DNA of 6,287 nt from an uncultured Coriobacteriaceae bacterium (GTDB lineage: Bacteria > Actinomycetota > Coriobacteriia > Coriobacteriales > QAMH01), in the NCBI GenBank assembly GCA_902783175.1, contig CACZQA010000203.1, forward strand, positions 1-6,287, given 5' to 3'. Position numbers and translations under genes: made by a program. This document shows, in pieces, positions 4,756 through 6,287 of the stretch (positions are counted from its first letter, which is position 1; each line of letters starts with the position of its first letter). The notes under the pieces are model-generated. The model saw nothing but the letters and a program-made list of their open reading frames with translations, was not told the origin of the DNA and ran no database searches.

Positions 4756-5970
4756 ATGTATTCAGGCCCGTCAATTGAGGAGCTGAGAGGTCGCGCGAGC
4801 GAGGAGTACTCGGTCTCGACGCGCAAACGCGGAAAGATCGCCGTCGTGGCGGGCATGATCGGCAACATCGCCGTCTGCATCGTCAAGTTCGTGGCGGCGT
4901 TCATCTCCGGGTCGTCGGCAATGCTCTCCGAGGCGATCCACTCCGTCGTCGATTCGTGTGACGGCGTGTTCATGCTGCTCGGCCTGCACCGGGCAAACCG
5001 CAAGCCCGACTACCTGCACCCGTTTGGATACGGCAAGGAGCTCTACTTCTGGACCATGGTCGTCGCGCTGCTCGTGTTCTTCATGGGCGGCGGGATGTCG
5101 CTGGTCAAGGGCGTGCAGTCCATCCAGGAGACCATGGCGGGCACCCACGTGCTCGGCGACACGACGCTCAACTTCATCGTCATCGTGGCGGGCATGGTCA
5201 TCGAGGGTATCACGCTCGGCATCGGCATCAAGCAGTTCAACGCCGCGCGTGGCGACGTGGGGCCGGTCAAGTTCATCCGCGACGCCAAGGACCCGTCGCT
5301 CTACACCGTCGTCTTGGAGGACTCGGCCGCCGAGCTCGGCCTGTGCTTCGCGCTCGTCTCGACGATCGTCTGCGACGTGACCGGCAACCTCTACTTCGAC
5401 GGCGTCGCCTCCATCCTCATCGGCATCCTGCTGTGCTTCGTGGCGATCATCTTGCTGCGCGAGACCAAGGGGCTGCTCGTGGGCGAGGGCATGAAGCACC
5501 AGTCGCTCGACGAGCTGCGCGACATCGTCGAGGCCGACGACCGCGTCATCAGCTGCGGCCGCATCCTCACCATGTACATGGGCCCCGAAGACCTCCTCAT
5601 CGCCATCGACGCGACGTTCAAGACCGAGCTTTCGGCGCACGAGGTGCTGCTCACCGTCGACGACCTCGAACGGCGCCTGCACGCGCGCTGGCCGCAGGCG
5701 CATTCCGTCTTCATCGAGGCGGAGTCCATGAGGTCGGTGCTGCGCCAGAAGATCGTCGAGGAGAACTGGGAAGACGAGTACGAAGACGAGTACGAAGACG
5801 AGGTCGAAGAGGAGTTCGAAGAGCGCGAGCAAGAGCGCCTCGAGCAGAAGCTCATCGAGGACGAGGACCTGCTCAAGACCTTCGAGAAGATCCAAAGCGA
5901 CGAGGAGAAGGCGCAACGCGCCGCTCAAGAGGCTCCCGGCGAAAAAGGCACCGAAGGCGCCGAGCGCTAA
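4756..5970 (+). CDS. cation diffusion facilitator (CDF) family metal efflux protein with acidic tail
   Basis: This 404-residue membrane protein exports divalent metal, probably Zn2+, Mn2+ or Fe2+, by proton exchange. Six hydrophobic segments are visible at about 28-51, 54-78, 99-119, 138-158, 184-206 and 213-235. HPFGYGKELYFW (88-99) is typical of the CDF branch that includes ZnT9-like proteins. In helix 2 the transport site reads H62-SVV-D66. In helix 5 the canonical HxxxD is replaced by E188-D189-SAA, as I would expect in that branch. A cytoplasmic CDF domain follows (about 240-325; DELRDIVEADDRVIS, IAIDATFK). Residues 336-385 are a strongly acidic, Glu-rich tail encoded partly by a 12-base tandem repeat, and the last 20 residues are low complexity. 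The Shine-Dalgarno is weak, so translation is probably coupled to the DegV gene ending five bases upstream. The metal cannot be named from sequence alone. Confidence 0.9.
   Translation: MYSGPSIEELRGRASEEYSVSTRKRGKIAVVAGMIGNIAVCIVKFVAAFISGSSAMLSEAIHSVVDSCDGVFMLLGLHRANRKPDYLHPFGYGKELYFWTMVVALLVFFMGGGMSLVKGVQSIQETMAGTHVLGDTTLNFIVIVAGMVIEGITLGIGIKQFNAARGDVGPVKFIRDAKDPSLYTVVLEDSAAELGLCFALVSTIVCDVTGNLYFDGVASILIGILLCFVAIILLRETKGLLVGEGMKHQSLDELRDIVEADDRVISCGRILTMYMGPEDLLIAIDATFKTELSAHEVLLTVDDLERRLHARWPQAHSVFIEAESMRSVLRQKIVEENWEDEYEDEYEDEVEEEFEEREQERLEQKLIEDEDLLKTFEKIQSDEEKAQRAAQEAPGEKGTEGAER
5770..5805 (+). repeat. 12-bp in-frame tandem repeat in the CDF tail
   Basis: GAAGACGAGTAC occurs at 5770-5781 and again exactly at 5782-5793. 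A third copy at 5794-5805 matches the first nine bases and then reads GTC. It encodes EDEY-EDEY-EDEV at residues 339-350. Exact identity between copies suggests recent slippage expansion, and copy number may vary between strains. Confidence 0.85.
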
Positions 5971-5973
5971 GCT

Positions 5974-6287
5974 CTAATCTTGCAGCCAGGCGTCTCCAAG
6001 CAGCTCCACCGCCTGCTCGGCCCCTGCCTCATCCACGGCGGAAAAGCCGAGCACGACAAGGTTTTCCGGCGCATCTGATTTCTCGAGCCAGAGCTCCTTG
6101 GAATTTGCGATGCACACGCCGGCGCTGCGTGCAGACGAGACCAGCTCCTCCTGCGTCATCCCGTTGTCGATGTCGAATGCCGTGAACAGTCCCGCCGCCC
6201 CGTCGTGCATGGCGATGTGGCTGCCAAATGTGCGCGCGAGGGCGCACGTCAGCGCCTCATGGCGCTTGCGGTACAGGTTGACGATGC
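5974..6287 (-). CDS. C-terminal part of a PLP-dependent aminotransferase-fold protein, probably MocR/PdxR type (partial)
   Basis: The frame is open from the window edge (base 6285 downward on the minus strand) to a TAG at 5974-5976, giving 103 C-terminal residues. The pattern LYRKRHEALTCALARTFG (4-21), then GAAGLFTAFDI (29-39), MTQEELVSSARSAGVCIANS (43-62) and ENLVVLGFSAVDEAGAEQAVELLGDAW (74-100) matches the small C-terminal domain of fold-type I aminotransferases. It resembles in particular MocR-like regulators, which fuse a GntR-type winged helix to an aminotransferase domain. The PLP-lysine and any helix-turn-helix would lie upstream of the window, so enzyme versus regulator cannot be decided here. 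An ATG at 6208-6210 is internal, not the start. It converges on the CDF gene with three bases between the stop codons. Confidence 0.72.
   Translation of the reverse strand, partial: IVNLYRKRHEALTCALARTFGSHIAMHDGAAGLFTAFDIDNGMTQEELVSSARSAGVCIANSKELWLEKSDAPENLVVLGFSAVDEAGAEQAVELLGDAWLQD

Noticed and set aside
5770..5805. CRISPR-like or intergenic repeat array
   Set aside because: The 12-base units are contiguous, in frame and coding, so they are a protein tail repeat with no spacers.
4771..5928. A 385-residue open frame antisense to the CDF transporter
   Set aside because: Its composition (runs of His, Arg, Asp, Glu, Leu) is that of a shadow of a GC-rich gene, while the plus strand gives a clear transporter.
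5343..6185. A 280-residue plus-strand frame spanning the CDF end and the aminotransferase end
   Set aside because: It is an extreme Arg/His/Ala-rich translation crossing two real gene ends, typical of an off-frame shadow.

Overview
This 6.3 kb window is GC-rich, gene-dense bacterial chromosome. Codons strongly prefer G or C at the third position, Shine-Dalgarno sites are clear, and AT-rich stretches are confined to short promoter-like gaps. GC content, codon use and protein flavour (a DegV protein, a PiT transporter with a GATDAPNA motif, a secreted NlpC/P60 protein) suggest a high-GC Gram-positive, perhaps a gut-type Coriobacteriia (Actinomycetota). That placement is inference; there is no rRNA or marker gene here. 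I see no phage, transposon, plasmid, CRISPR, tRNA or rRNA feature.

Layout: (1) positions 1-175 are the 3' end of a plus-strand gene of unknown function. (2) 176-298 is a convergent gap with a GC-rich inverted repeat. (3) 299-1072 (minus) encodes a 257-residue soluble protein I cannot assign. Divergent from it, 1181-1477 (plus) encodes a 98-residue acidic protein, also unassigned. (4) 1478-1781 is a non-coding leader with several small inverted repeats and a probable promoter. (5) 1782-2357 (plus) encodes a secreted NlpC/P60 peptidoglycan hydrolase. Its stop codon overlaps tail to tail with that of a glutaredoxin-like gene (2354-2596, minus). (6) The glutaredoxin gene lies downstream of a PiT phosphate permease gene (2647-3699, minus) on the same strand, with a strong hairpin in the 50-base gap. 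(7) After a 163-base divergent promoter region, 3863-4750 (plus) encodes a DegV-family lipid-binding protein. Five bases later comes a cation diffusion facilitator (4756-5970, plus) with an unusual acidic C-terminal tail. (8) 5974-6287 (minus) is the C-terminal part of a MocR/PdxR-like or other class I aminotransferase-fold protein cut by the window edge.

Most of this is housekeeping: phosphate uptake, thiol redox, fatty-acid binding, metal efflux and wall remodelling. There are two likely transcription units: PiT then glutaredoxin (minus), and DegV then CDF (plus), sharing a divergent promoter region. No new multi-gene system is convincingly visible. The points most worth a second look are the acidic, repeat-built tail of the CDF transporter and its non-canonical transport site, the structured leader and ambiguous start of the NlpC/P60 gene, the PiT-glutaredoxin hairpin, and the two unassigned divergent genes.
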